Positions 9,510 through 18,269 are shown, counted from the stretch's first letter. The stretch is DNA of 64,000 nt from Parabacteroides bouchesdurhonensis (GCF_900186615.1 NZ_LT896588.1:2313339-2377338), one strand, 5' to 3'. Numbers and translations: made by a program. The notes: generated from the sequence alone by a model not told the origin.

Positions 9510-10544
9510 ATGAAAACACATTTATTTATCGTTAGTCTGATGCTCCTGATATTGTTTGGAGCTTGTAATTCCGGTTCGGTAATGACAAATGCAACCGGTC
9601 TTGCTTATGAAGTTGTTGTGACTATGGACCAAAAGGATTGGAAGGGTGAAGCTGGCGAGTTGATAAAAGCCGATCTTGGATCTCCTGTGCCTGGTCTTCC
9701 TCAAGTGGAACCTTCCCTGAGGATAACCTATGTTCAGCCTCATGATTTTAATGGATTGCTTAAATATGTCCGTAATATATTGATTGTTAAAATTGATCCA
9801 TCCGTGTATTCAAAAGTCTCTCTAAGCTATGAATATGATGTTTGGGCAAAAGGGCAGGTAGTATTAACAATGAAAGCTCCGGATGCTGCAGCCATTGTAG
9901 AGTACCTGAAAGCTAATAAGGATAAATTAGCAAACTTTTTTGTGGACGTTGAAATAAACAGGGCAATTGCTCAATTAGAGAAAAAATACAGTTCTGTGGT
10001 AATGGAACAATTGGAGAGTAAACATGATCTGATGTTAAATGCCCCGGAAAATATGACCTATTATAAAGATACGACCGATTTCTTTTGGGCTTCCAATAAT
10101 GCAAATACGGGACGTACGGACTTGGTGGTTTATACATTCCCATATACTGATCCGAACACATTTACCGCAGACTATTTGGTGGCAAAGAGAGATTCTGTTT
10201 TAAAGGCTAATTTGCCGGGAGCTTTCCCCGATTCGTATATGGCAACAGAAACTCGCGGTGGTATTCAATATACTCCAATTACAATTAATGGTAAATATTG
10301 TGGCGTATTACGAGGTTTGTGGAGAATGGAAGGTGATATGATGGGAGGACCTTTCGTTAGCCATGTCCGTCTTGATGAAAAGAATAATAGAGTCGTCGTT
10401 GCAGAAGGTTTTGTTTTTGCACCCGAAACAAATAAACGTAATTTTATTCGCCGTATTGAAGCCGCATTGTATACATTACGGTTACCGGGGGAATTTGATA
10501 AACCGGTGAGTGCTCCTCTGGATGTTTCCAAGCAACAGAAATAA
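9510..10544 (+). CDS. DUF4837 family lipoprotein
   Basis: 344 residues from the ATG at 9510, which gives a clean lipoprotein signal, MKTHLFIVSLMLLILFGAC (Cys19). An upstream TTG at 9486 would spoil it. The body matches my recollection of DUF4837, a Bacteroidetes-only family: VVVTMDQKDWKGEAGELI near the N-terminus, ATETRGGIQYTPITINGKYCGVLRGLW in the middle, NKRNFIRRIEAALYTLRL at the end. Function unknown. It is 12 bp upstream of pdxA and probably co-transcribed with it. Confidence 0.82.
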   Translation: MKTHLFIVSLMLLILFGACNSGSVMTNATGLAYEVVVTMDQKDWKGEAGELIKADLGSPVPGLPQVEPSLRITYVQPHDFNGLLKYVRNILIVKIDPSVYSKVSLSYEYDVWAKGQVVLTMKAPDAAAIVEYLKANKDKLANFFVDVEINRAIAQLEKKYSSVVMEQLESKHDLMLNAPENMTYYKDTTDFFWASNNANTGRTDLVVYTFPYTDPNTFTADYLVAKRDSVLKANLPGAFPDSYMATETRGGIQYTPITINGKYCGVLRGLWRMEGDMMGGPFVSHVRLDEKNNRVVVAEGFVFAPETNKRNFIRRIEAALYTLRLPGEFDKPVSAPLDVSKQQK

Positions 10545-10556
10545 ACATACATATAT

Positions 10557-11666
10557 ATGGAAGAACGATTGATTAAGGTGGGAATTACTCACGGAGATAT
10601 AAATGGCATCGGATATGAAGTGATACTGAAAACTTTTGCCGATGCTCGCATGGCGGAACTTTGTACGCCCATTATTTATGGTTCCTCAAAAATTGCAGCA
10701 TATCACCGGAAGGCATTAGAACTTGCTCCTGTTAACATGAGCATTATCGCTCGTGCGGAAGAAGCGGGTATAAATCGTGTAAATATCATCAATTGTGTGA
10801 ATGATGATATGAAAGTCGAAATTGCAAAGTCTACAGCTATTGCCGGGGAATCAGCATTCAAGGCTTTAGAAGCCGCAATCACGGATTTAAAGCGCGGTAC
10901 GATAGATGTTTTGTTGACAGCTCCAATCAATAAGCATAATATTCAAAATGAGGATTTTCATTTTCCTGGACATACGGAATATCTGGAGCAATGCTTTGGT
11001 GAATCGGACAAGAAAGCGTTGATGATTCTTATGAACGATACTCTTCGAGTTGCACTGGTTACGGGGCATATTCCTTTGTCTAAAGTTGCATCTTCTATCA
11101 AACAGGAAGATATTGTAAATAAACTTATTGTTTTTAACCAATCTCTTAAACAAGATTTTGGTATCGTGAAACCACGTATTGCTGTATTGTCTCTAAATCC
11201 ACATGCCGGAGATGCCGGTTTGTTGGGTAATGAAGAAGAGACAATAATAAAACCGGCAATGCAAGAAGCCGAACAAAAAGGAGTGATGTCTTTTGGCCCA
11301 TATGCTGCTGATGGATTTTTTGGTTCACAGATGTATGAAAAGTTTGATGGCGTGTTAGCTATGTATCATGACCAAGGACTTGCTCCGTTTAAGACATTAG
11401 CAATGGAGAATGGTGTAAATTATACGGCAGGCCTGCCGATTGTACGTACTTCTCCGGCTCATGGAACTGCGTATGATATAGCGGGTCAAAACCTGGCATC
11501 GGAAGAATCTTTCCGACAGGCTTTGTATTCTGCATTGGATATATACCGTAACCGTATCCGTTATTTTGAAGCAACAGCACATCCACTTCGCAAACAATAT
11601 TTTGATAAGGGGGGCGATAATGAGAAGCTTGATCTTACCAAAGATGACGAAGCTGATGAAATTTAA
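10557..11666 (+). CDS. pdxA: 4-hydroxythreonine-4-phosphate dehydrogenase
   Basis: NAD-dependent oxidation of 4-phospho-hydroxythreonine in the DXP-dependent pathway to pyridoxal phosphate. 369 residues, a little longer than E. coli PdxA because of a charged C-terminal tail. Signatures: VGITHGDINGIGYEV at the N-terminus, DVLLTAPINKHNI, the metal-site segment FPGHTEYLEQ, SLNPHAGD, and MYHDQGLAPFKTL followed by GLPIVRTSPAHGTAYDIAG. Metal-ligand histidines are present in these motifs. A terminator follows. Confidence 0.95.
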   Translation: MEERLIKVGITHGDINGIGYEVILKTFADARMAELCTPIIYGSSKIAAYHRKALELAPVNMSIIARAEEAGINRVNIINCVNDDMKVEIAKSTAIAGESAFKALEAAITDLKRGTIDVLLTAPINKHNIQNEDFHFPGHTEYLEQCFGESDKKALMILMNDTLRVALVTGHIPLSKVASSIKQEDIVNKLIVFNQSLKQDFGIVKPRIAVLSLNPHAGDAGLLGNEEETIIKPAMQEAEQKGVMSFGPYAADGFFGSQMYEKFDGVLAMYHDQGLAPFKTLAMENGVNYTAGLPIVRTSPAHGTAYDIAGQNLASEESFRQALYSALDIYRNRIRYFEATAHPLRKQYFDKGGDNEKLDLTKDDEADEI

Positions 11667-11671
11667 CAGAA

Positions 11672-11711
11672 AAGAAGCATAGATGAAATAAAATCTATGC
11701 TTCTTTTTTTA
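11672..11711 (+). terminator. Rho-independent terminator after pdxA
   Basis: A 13-bp perfect stem, AAGAAGCATAGAT (11672-11684) with ATCTATGCTTCTT (11693-11705), an 8-nt loop and a T run. Confidence 0.92.
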
Positions 11712-11765
11712 TGTTTGTGAAGTATGCTTTTTCTCATTATACTTTTTTGATAGGAAAAGTTTGCG

Positions 11766-11773
11766 TAAGTTTG
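11766..11773 (+). promoter_or_regulatory. Possible -7 box for the lipid-type operon
   Basis: TAAGTTTG fits TAnnTTTG and lies 23 bp before the ATG at 11797. A TTTG at 11746-11749 is only 16 bp upstream, shorter than the usual 19-21. Confidence 0.4.
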
Positions 11774-11796
11774 CGACTCAAAAGTAAAGTCGCGAC

Positions 11797-12261
11797 ATGT
11801 TTAAGGATAAAACAATTGTATATACTTCCGGAACATTTGATATGTTTCATTATAATCATCTTAGAATGATTAATTATGCCCGTAGTTTGGCGGATATCCT
11901 GATTGTTGGGGTAAGTACAGACGAGCTGGTATCTTCTTATAAAGCTTGTCCTATTATTCCATTTAGTGAACGTCTTCAGATTATAGAGGCTTTAAAAACT
12001 CCGGATATAGTTATACCTCAACATTCGTTAGATCATTCGGAGATTGTCAAGAAATTGAATATTGATGCTTTTGTAGTTGGTGATGACTGGTATGGTAAAT
12101 ATGATTATTTAGAGGATTTGGGAGTGCAAGTGTTTTATTTTCCATATGGAACAGGAGTCTCTTCTTCTAATTTGAAAAAAACAATACACGATTCATACGA
12201 AGCAAATCTTAAATCTCAGCGTAGTGCGAAACCACAGTCTGTTCAAGGCTTTAGCGAATAA
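11797..12261 (+). CDS. TagD-like cytidylyltransferase family protein
   Basis: 154 residues of the nucleotidyltransferase family that makes CDP-alcohols from CTP and an alcohol phosphate. The N-terminal signature is GTFDMFHYNHLRMI (an HxGH variant, H-Y-N-H). The central block VGDDWYGKYDYLEDL closely resembles B. subtilis TagD (glycerol-3-phosphate cytidylyltransferase). The RTEGISTT nucleotide loop is replaced by YGTGVSSS. First gene of a tight four-gene unit with a CDP-alcohol phosphotransferase, so it probably supplies that enzyme's CDP-alcohol. CDP-glycerol and CDP-ethanolamine are both possible; the sequence alone does not decide. Confidence 0.8.
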   Translation: MFKDKTIVYTSGTFDMFHYNHLRMINYARSLADILIVGVSTDELVSSYKACPIIPFSERLQIIEALKTPDIVIPQHSLDHSEIVKKLNIDAFVVGDDWYGKYDYLEDLGVQVFYFPYGTGVSSSNLKKTIHDSYEANLKSQRSAKPQSVQGFSE

Positions 12262-12276
12262 GTATAAGAATAACTC

Positions 12277-13005
12277 ATGAATAAATATGCTTTAATTACC
12301 GGTGGTACGAAAGGTATAGGAAAGGCGGTTGCTTCCTGTTTGGCAAAAGCGGGATATAAATTATTGCTTACTTATGCTACCGACGGAGCAAAAGCTATAC
12401 AGGTTTGTGAAGAACTTTCAAAAGCTTTTCATGTGGAAGTCCGTTGTTTGCAGGCCGATATTGCCGACAGTCAGTCTATCGATCGTATATATCAGTATTT
12501 GCTAGAGAATACGATCCGTTTAGATGCTCTGGTTTTTAATGCTGGGTTGACTTGTCGTGACTCTTTTGAAAGTTTGTCTATGACTGACTGGGAACGGGTC
12601 TTCTCTGCAAATGTGCATTTTCCGGTTTTTCTTTTACAACGTATAGTAGAGTTGATGAATAGAGGAGGGGCCATTGTCTTTACCGGTTCATTAATGGGAA
12701 TAGAGCCTCATTCTGTATCGTTAGCATATGGGGTCACAAAAAGTGCTGTTCACGCGCTGGTAAAGAATATGGTTAAATTTTTGCTCCCTTATGAATTGCG
12801 GATAAATGCCGTGGCTCCGGGATTTGTTGATACTGAATGGCAAAAGACAAAACCTGCGGAGATAAGGCGAAGTATTGAAAGTAAGATTGCCTTAGGACGT
12901 TTTTGTGATCCGGACGAGTTGGCAGAAGTCTATAAAATGTTGATAGAGAATAGTTATTTTAATGGTGAAGTAGTCGTTGTGGATGGAGGCTATTCGTATA
13001 AATAA
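12277..13005 (+). CDS. Short-chain dehydrogenase/reductase
   Basis: A 242-residue NAD(P)-dependent oxidoreductase with the classical SDR motifs. The nucleotide-binding TGGTKGIG is at residues 8-15, NAG near residue 88, the catalytic Ser in FTGSLMG, and the YGVTK pair Tyr151/Lys155. AVAPGFVDTEW and GEVVVVDGGYSYK are typical of the FabG-like branch. It lies 15 bp after the cytidylyltransferase and 7 bp before the CDP-alcohol phosphotransferase. It may build the alcohol or acyl precursor for that pathway; the substrate cannot be read from sequence. Confidence 0.88.
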   Translation: MNKYALITGGTKGIGKAVASCLAKAGYKLLLTYATDGAKAIQVCEELSKAFHVEVRCLQADIADSQSIDRIYQYLLENTIRLDALVFNAGLTCRDSFESLSMTDWERVFSANVHFPVFLLQRIVELMNRGGAIVFTGSLMGIEPHSVSLAYGVTKSAVHALVKNMVKFLLPYELRINAVAPGFVDTEWQKTKPAEIRRSIESKIALGRFCDPDELAEVYKMLIENSYFNGEVVVVDGGYSYK

Positions 13006-13012
13006 AAAGCAG

Positions 13013-13897
13013 ATGAGTAATTTGGATAAAGAATATGAAGCGTCGCTAAAGTCGATAGAAACAGAAAACGTAATTGACAGGATATTTTATCGTCCAATTG
13101 GCTTTCGCATAGCCCGAATGCTTCGTGGTACAGGAATTACTCCGAATATGGTTACTGTTGTTTCCATTTTCGTAGGTGCCGGTACTGGATTTATGTTTTA
13201 TCATGATGATATTACATATAATATATTGGGAATATTATTACTTGTTTTTGCTAATATATTGGATTGTGTAGATGGGCAATTGGCACGTTTAACGGGTATA
13301 AAGTCCGCTATCGGACGTATTTTGGACGGCTTTGCCGGTGATATTTGGTTTACTTGTATTTACGTGGGATTTGCATTGCGTCTAGCGCATGACTACGGAA
13401 CATATTGGTTCTTTGCTCTGGCTGTATTATCCGGCTTCTCTCATTTAGTGCAGGCTAATATTACCGATTATTATAAAACGCTCCATCTTTATTTTATCAG
13501 TAAAGACAAAGGCGCGGAGTTTCAGTCATTGGAACAGGTAGAAGCGAAGCATAAAGAGATGAAATACGGTATTAATAAAGCGTTTTATTTTTTGTATCGC
13601 TGGTATACCTTATTGCAAGTGAAGGCTACTCCTACTTTACAGCAGATGTTAAGACATCTGCATGTTAAATATGGAGATAATATACCGGAGGATATTCGTG
13701 TTAGTTTCCGTAAACAAAGTCGTGAATTGATGAGTCTTATAGATTTGCTGACTTTTAACGGACGTACAATTGTTATGTTTATTATTGTGCTGACAGGGCA
13801 GGTTTGGGCATATTATTTGTATGAAATTATAGTGTTGAATATTGTTTTAGCTATTGCAATGAAAAAACACGAAAAGATATGTGCACGTTATTTGTAA
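13013..13897 (+). CDS. CDP-alcohol phosphotransferase family membrane protein
   Basis: An integral membrane enzyme class that transfers a phospho-alcohol between CDP and a lipid or polar alcohol. 294 residues from the ATG at 13013; an upstream TTG at 12977 inside the SDR gene is unlikely. The signature D84-x2-D87-G88-x2-A91-R92-x8-G101-x3-D105 is intact. The expected fourth Asp at 109 is Gly, with Asp110 next to it (DGFAGD), so the last spacing is one residue longer than the family rule. Several transmembrane helices flank a soluble central stretch of about residues 160-235. The stop is followed after 1 nt by the acyltransferase ATG. Confidence 0.85.
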   Translation: MSNLDKEYEASLKSIETENVIDRIFYRPIGFRIARMLRGTGITPNMVTVVSIFVGAGTGFMFYHDDITYNILGILLLVFANILDCVDGQLARLTGIKSAIGRILDGFAGDIWFTCIYVGFALRLAHDYGTYWFFALAVLSGFSHLVQANITDYYKTLHLYFISKDKGAEFQSLEQVEAKHKEMKYGINKAFYFLYRWYTLLQVKATPTLQQMLRHLHVKYGDNIPEDIRVSFRKQSRELMSLIDLLTFNGRTIVMFIIVLTGQVWAYYLYEIIVLNIVLAIAMKKHEKICARYL

Positions 13898-13898
13898 T

Positions 13899-14726
13899 AT
13901 GAAGAAAAGTGTAGTTGATATATATGATCTACAAGAAATGGCCCCTTTCTTTAAAGGACGTATCGGAACCTTTATAGGAAAGCTGGTTATTAAATTATTG
14001 TGTGTAGATAAAGTCAATCAAGTTCATGCAAATAACTATAAATACAGAGGGGCGGAGTTTACATCGGCTTTATTAAATGATCCCTTGATTGATCTTAAAT
14101 ATAATCTGCATAATGCGGATATTCTTGACACTCTCCCGGAAGGTGCGTTTTGTACGGTATCAAACCATCCCATTGGTTCTTTAGACGGTATTATTTTGAT
14201 TGATATATTTGCCTCCCGCCGTCCGGATTTTAAAGTAATGGTGAATGGTATCCTTTCTAAAATAGGAGCGATGGAGGATAATTTCATTTCGGTCGTTCCA
14301 GATTCGAATAAGACGGGGACTAACCTTTCTAATATCAATGGAGTGCGTTTGTCTTTAATGCGCTTAAAAGATGGTCATCCCATGGGATTTTTCCCTGCAG
14401 GAGCTATTTCTTTTTATAATAATACGGCAAAACGTATTCAGGATCTGCCTTGGACGCATAGCGTTATACGTTTGATACGAAAATCAAAAGTTCCTGTATA
14501 TCCTGTTTATTTTGATTTTCTGAATACAAAATTCTTCTATTGGTTAGGGAAAATTGATTGGAGAATCAGAACTCTCCGTATCCCTGCGGAAGCATTCAAT
14601 AAAAGAGGTAGAACAGTGGATGTTTATATCGGCCAGCCTATATCTCCTGAAGAGATAAATGATATTGCAGATGATAAAGACTTGGCTGAATTTTTATATA
14701 ATCGCACTTATGGTGCTAAAAAATGA
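13899..14726 (+). CDS. PlsC-like lipid acyltransferase
   Basis: 275 residues from the ATG at 13899, one base after the preceding stop; a GTG at 13881 would overlap it. The acyltransferase box is N89-H90-P-I-G-S-L-D96-G. The H-x5-D spacing is that of the hemolysin-like/OlsA branch rather than classical H-x4-D PlsC. A second block, PMGFFPAGAIS near residues 165-176, corresponds to the family's glycerol-phosphate or acceptor-site motif. It probably acylates a lysolipid or amino-acid lipid at the inner membrane. Last gene of the four-gene unit, so a specialised membrane lipid is likely. Acceptor unknown. Confidence 0.82.
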   Translation: MKKSVVDIYDLQEMAPFFKGRIGTFIGKLVIKLLCVDKVNQVHANNYKYRGAEFTSALLNDPLIDLKYNLHNADILDTLPEGAFCTVSNHPIGSLDGIILIDIFASRRPDFKVMVNGILSKIGAMEDNFISVVPDSNKTGTNLSNINGVRLSLMRLKDGHPMGFFPAGAISFYNNTAKRIQDLPWTHSVIRLIRKSKVPVYPVYFDFLNTKFFYWLGKIDWRIRTLRIPAEAFNKRGRTVDVYIGQPISPEEINDIADDKDLAEFLYNRTYGAKK

Positions 14727-14823
14727 GAAACGACTGTTAGATTCTGCTTCCAGTCATGGAAGTTTGAATTAAGATTTGTAATTTTGGCAGATAAACTGAA
14801 ATAATTACAGATACTGGATCAAT

Positions 14824-16017
14824 ATGATGTTGAAAATAGATGTGCAACAGATAAAACAGCGTTTCGGGATTATTGGTAATAGTCCGGCTTTGAATCGGGC
14901 TATTGATGTCGCTTTACAAGTCGCTCCAACGGATTTGTCCGTTTTGATTACGGGAGAAAGTGGCGTTGGTAAAGAAACTTTTCCACAAATTATACATCAG
15001 AACAGTCCGCGTAAGCATGGACAATACATAGCTGTAAACTGCGGAGCTATTCCAGAGGGCACAATCGATTCCGAATTATTTGGGCATGAGAAAGGCTCTT
15101 TTACCGGAGCGCTGGCTGATCGTAAGGGGTATTTTGAAGTTGCTGACGAAGGAACTATTTTCCTGGATGAAGTTGGTGAATTACCTACTCCTACACAAGC
15201 TCGTTTACTACGTGTTTTGGAAACAGGAGAATTCATAAAGGTAGGTTCTTCTAAAGTCCAAAAGACGAATGTACGTATTGTTGCCGCTACAAATGTGAAT
15301 TTGACACAAGCTGTAGCTGAGGGTAAATTCCGAGAAGATTTGTATTACCGCCTGAGTACTGTTCCTATCCAGATACCGCCACTTCGCGAACGGGCAGAAG
15401 ATATTCTTTTGTTGTTCCGTAAGTTTGCCGGAGATTGTGCGGAGAAATATAGGATGCCTCCAATCCGTTTAAATGAAGATGCCCGCCAATTATTAATAAC
15501 ATATCGTTGGCCGGGAAATGTGCGTGAGTTGAAGAATGTAACAGAACGTATTTCTGTCATTGAAGAGAGCCGTGATATTACTGCAGATGTATTGCGTCTT
15601 TACCTCCCGAATCTTGATATAGAGAAATATCCTGTGCTGGTAAAGCAAGATAATGATCAAAAGTTTTTTAATAGCGAACGGGAAATTCTTTATCAGGTAC
15701 TTTTTGACATGAAGAAAGATGTCAACGACTTAAAGAAGTTGGTACATGATATAATGGGTGGAAATATACAGATGCCGGTGTCTGAAGATTCCAGTTATGC
15801 TCATCCTTTACGTTCGGTTCATCAGGTACATCACCCATCTATCCAAGAAGCGGAGGATGTAGAGGAAGAGGAATCTCTTTCTTTGGAAGATGTTGAAAAG
15901 GAAATGATTCGTAAAGCATTGGAAAGACATAATGGTCGCCGTAAGAATGCCGCTGCCGATTTAAAAATATCAGAACGTACCCTGTATCGAAAAATAAAGG
16001 AATATAATCTTGAATAA
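14824..16017 (+). CDS. Sigma-54-dependent transcriptional activator without receiver domain
   Basis: An AAA+ enhancer-binding protein that remodels sigma-54 RNA polymerase. 397 residues. The AAA+ domain starts almost at once, with Walker A GESGVGKE at 44-51, the sigma-54 contact loop GSFTGA at 91-96 (Ser for the commoner Ala) and Walker B with D115-E116. A linker with acidic stretches (EAEDVEEEE) follows, then a Fis-type helix-turn-helix at the C-terminus (KNAAADLKISERTLYRKIKE). No receiver, GAF or PAS domain precedes the AAA+ core, so control must come from partners, expression or the linker. lptE begins 1 nt after its stop. Confidence 0.92.
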   Translation: MMLKIDVQQIKQRFGIIGNSPALNRAIDVALQVAPTDLSVLITGESGVGKETFPQIIHQNSPRKHGQYIAVNCGAIPEGTIDSELFGHEKGSFTGALADRKGYFEVADEGTIFLDEVGELPTPTQARLLRVLETGEFIKVGSSKVQKTNVRIVAATNVNLTQAVAEGKFREDLYYRLSTVPIQIPPLRERAEDILLLFRKFAGDCAEKYRMPPIRLNEDARQLLITYRWPGNVRELKNVTERISVIEESRDITADVLRLYLPNLDIEKYPVLVKQDNDQKFFNSEREILYQVLFDMKKDVNDLKKLVHDIMGGNIQMPVSEDSSYAHPLRSVHQVHHPSIQEAEDVEEEESLSLEDVEKEMIRKALERHNGRRKNAAADLKISERTLYRKIKEYNLE

Positions 16018-16018
16018 T

Positions 16019-16531
16019 ATGTTGAATAAAAAAGTAATAGTGTTTTTTTGTATACTGTGCGTTGTGGTTACGGCATGCTCTATTTCGTATAAATTTAATG
16101 GAGCATCTATTGACTATACTAAAATAAAAACGATTTCAATTAAAGATTTCCCAAATCAGGCAGCTTTGGTATATCCCCCCTTGTCTCAAGTGTTTACGGA
16201 GGCCTTGAAAGATATATATATTCGTCAAACTCGTTTACAGTTGGTTCGAAGTAATGGAGATTTGGATTTAGAAGGTGAAATCACAGGCTACGAACTGACT
16301 CCGATGGCAGTAAAAGAAGATGCGTACGCTTCTCAAACTCGTTTGACTATTACAGTGCGCGTCCGTTATTCTAACCGCGTTACTCCGGATGAGGATTTTG
16401 AACAAACATTCTCTGCATACCGGGAATTTGACAGTAACGAGATGTTGCAGAATGTACAAGATTCTTTATGTAAGGAAATAGTGGAAGAATTAGTTGATCA
16501 GATTTATAATGCAACTGTAGCCAATTGGTAA
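16019..16531 (+). CDS. lptE: LPS assembly lipoprotein LptE
   Basis: LptE plugs the LptD barrel and delivers LPS to the cell surface. 170 residues from the ATG at 16019 (a TTG at 16010 overlaps the previous gene). Lipoprotein signal with Cys20 (VVVTAC) followed by SISYKFNGASIDY, the usual start of the LptE fold. The segments SQVFTEALKDIYIRQTRLQLV and DLDLEGEITGYELTPMAV match the Bacteroidetes LptE pattern. It sits in a chain with the sigma-54 regulator, a hypothetical protein and secG. Confidence 0.88.
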   Translation: MLNKKVIVFFCILCVVVTACSISYKFNGASIDYTKIKTISIKDFPNQAALVYPPLSQVFTEALKDIYIRQTRLQLVRSNGDLDLEGEITGYELTPMAVKEDAYASQTRLTITVRVRYSNRVTPDEDFEQTFSAYREFDSNEMLQNVQDSLCKEIVEELVDQIYNATVANW

Positions 16532-16533
16532 AT

Positions 16534-17301
16534 ATGGATGCTGTCGAATTATACCGTTTCATGAACGATCCAACGTTGCTTTCAAATGAAACTTTACCTG
16601 TTTTGAAGCAGATTGTGGATGAATATCCTTATTTTCATACGGCAAGAACTCTTTATTTGAAAAATCTTGCTTTATTGGATGATATGTGCTTGGAATCGGA
16701 ATTGAAAAAGATGGCAATTAATATTCCTGATCGCAAAAAACTGTTTATGTTGCTGGAAGGTGAACATTACAGATTACAGATTATGCAATCTACAGCAAAA
16801 AAAGCATTAGATCAGGAGGATTCATTTTCCTTAATAGATGCTTTTTTATTCTCGGATGTCAATAAAGATCGTCAGGATGCTGAATCATCCATACTATTTC
16901 AGCCGTCAGCGTCTTCCGACTATATTTACTGGTCTCTTTCGAAAGAGGAAGAAAAACAGGATGTGGCAGAGCCCGAAGTCCGGTTGCAACACCAAAATCT
17001 GATAGACTCTTTTATTGAAAGTGAAGAACAGCGTGTTTCTGTTCGTGGATTGAATATTGAACCTTCGGAGGAAATATTAACGTTTCCTACTCAAGTTGAA
17101 GAAACAGAAGATACACACCTTAAATCTCTGGAAGACTCTTATTTTACGGAAACTTTAGCTCATATTTATGTTAAACAGAAGCGATATGAAAAAGCGTTAC
17201 AAATAATTAAAAACTTAAACTTGAAATATCCAGAAAAAAATGTTTACTTTGCAGACCAAATTAGATTTCTGGAAAAATTGATTATTAACACTAAAAAATA
17301 A
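16534..17301 (+). CDS. Hypothetical protein with C-terminal TPR-like unit
   Basis: 255 residues from the ATG at 16534, 2 bp after lptE. No signal peptide and no membrane segment, so probably cytosolic. The N-terminus MDAVELYRFMNDPTLLSNET is a helical module; the middle is acidic. The end, ETLAHIYVKQKRYEKALQIIKNLNLKYPEKN, reads as a single tetratricopeptide-like hairpin. A conserved Bacteroidetes gene between lptE and secG as far as I recall, with no known function. An envelope or secretion adaptor role is only a suggestion from context. Confidence 0.72.
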   Translation: MDAVELYRFMNDPTLLSNETLPVLKQIVDEYPYFHTARTLYLKNLALLDDMCLESELKKMAINIPDRKKLFMLLEGEHYRLQIMQSTAKKALDQEDSFSLIDAFLFSDVNKDRQDAESSILFQPSASSDYIYWSLSKEEEKQDVAEPEVRLQHQNLIDSFIESEEQRVSVRGLNIEPSEEILTFPTQVEETEDTHLKSLEDSYFTETLAHIYVKQKRYEKALQIIKNLNLKYPEKNVYFADQIRFLEKLIINTKK

Positions 17302-17305
17302 AAAG

Positions 17306-17671
17306 ATGTATGTATTTATTTCTATTTTAATCCTGATCGCCGCAATACTATTGATATTAATTGTATTGGTACAAAACTCTAAAGGAGGAGGTTTGGCTTC
17401 AGGGTTCTCTTCTTCTAACCAAATTATGGGGGTACGAAAAACCACCGATTTTCTTGAAAAAGCAACATGGAGTTTAGCCGGTGCAGTAATCGTTTTAAGT
17501 ATTGTAATTACAGCATTTATTCCCAGAGCTGAACGTTCTAATCAATCGGAAATTAAACAGCAAATTGAGAACGCTGTAACTATTGACCCGAATACTGTCG
17601 CTCCTAACTTTGGAACGGCTCAACAACCTGCAACAACAGGTGAAGCTCCTGCTGAACAACCTGCAGAATAA
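17306..17671 (+). CDS. secG: Protein translocase subunit SecG
   Basis: A small accessory subunit of the SecYEG channel. 121 residues with two hydrophobic helices (about 2-22 and 52-72). The family motif between them is VLVQNSKGGGLASGFSSSNQ. A Pro/Ala/Thr-rich C-terminal tail follows. It lies 4 bp after the hypothetical gene and ends at a strong terminator. Confidence 0.95.
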   Translation: MYVFISILILIAAILLILIVLVQNSKGGGLASGFSSSNQIMGVRKTTDFLEKATWSLAGAVIVLSIVITAFIPRAERSNQSEIKQQIENAVTIDPNTVAPNFGTAQQPATTGEAPAEQPAE

Positions 17672-17694
17672 GTATTCGTTAATAATATAAATTG

Positions 17695-17727
17695 AAAGCT
17701 GTCCTATAATTGGGACAGCTTTTTTTG
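17695..17727 (+). terminator. Rho-independent terminator after secG
   Basis: A 10-bp stem, AAAGCTGTCC (17695-17704) with GGACAGCTTT (17713-17722), followed by a T run. Confidence 0.9.
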
Positions 17728-17813
17728 TATTGACTCGTATCCATTGTGGACATAATGTGTTGTTTTTGATATACGGATAGAAAGAATCTATTATCTTATT
17801 CAATAATATCTTG

Positions 17814-17821
17814 TATCTTTG
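17814..17821 (+). promoter_or_regulatory. -7 box for the DUF4491 gene
   Basis: TATCTTTG matches TAnnTTTG, 33 bp before the ATG at 17855. No clear -33 TTTG seen. Confidence 0.45.
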
Positions 17822-17854
17822 ATTTTACAAATAGAATCTATATCCTAAAAACAG

Positions 17855-18166
17855 ATGAATATGGAACATATTAACTTTGATGGTTTATTGATAGGTATTG
17901 CTACATTTCTGATTATCGGCTTATTTCATCCGATAGTTGTGAAAGCGGAATATTATTGGGGTACAAAATGCTGGTGGATATTCCTTGTATTAGGCGTTGC
18001 AGGAACTATTGCTTCTTTATTTATAGAGAGTGTATTCCTTTCCGCTATTTTTGGTGTTTTTGCATTTTCTTCTTTTTGGACTATAAAGGAAGTCTTTGAA
18101 CAAGAAGAACGTGTTTTAAAAGGATGGTTTCCTAAAAACCCCAAGAGAAAGTATCCGAATAAATAA
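17855..18166 (+). CDS. DUF4491 small membrane protein
   Basis: 103 residues with three hydrophobic segments (about 10-28, 42-60, 62-78) and a basic C-terminus (KNPKRKYPNK). The sequence FDGLLIGIATFLIIGLFHPIV with YYWGTKCWWIF is what I recall of DUF4491, an uncharacterised family in Bacteroidetes and Firmicutes. It stands alone with its own -7 box between secG and a convergent regulator. No function can be assigned. Confidence 0.8.
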   Translation: MNMEHINFDGLLIGIATFLIIGLFHPIVVKAEYYWGTKCWWIFLVLGVAGTIASLFIESVFLSAIFGVFAFSSFWTIKEVFEQEERVLKGWFPKNPKRKYPNK

Positions 18167-18269
18167 ATCAGAGGTTATAACACCTTTCATCTATATTTTA
18201 AAGGATGAGTAAACCAATCCAGATGGTTTCTACAGACTCTGTAAAAGAGTTAACCGGAAATACTTGTAA

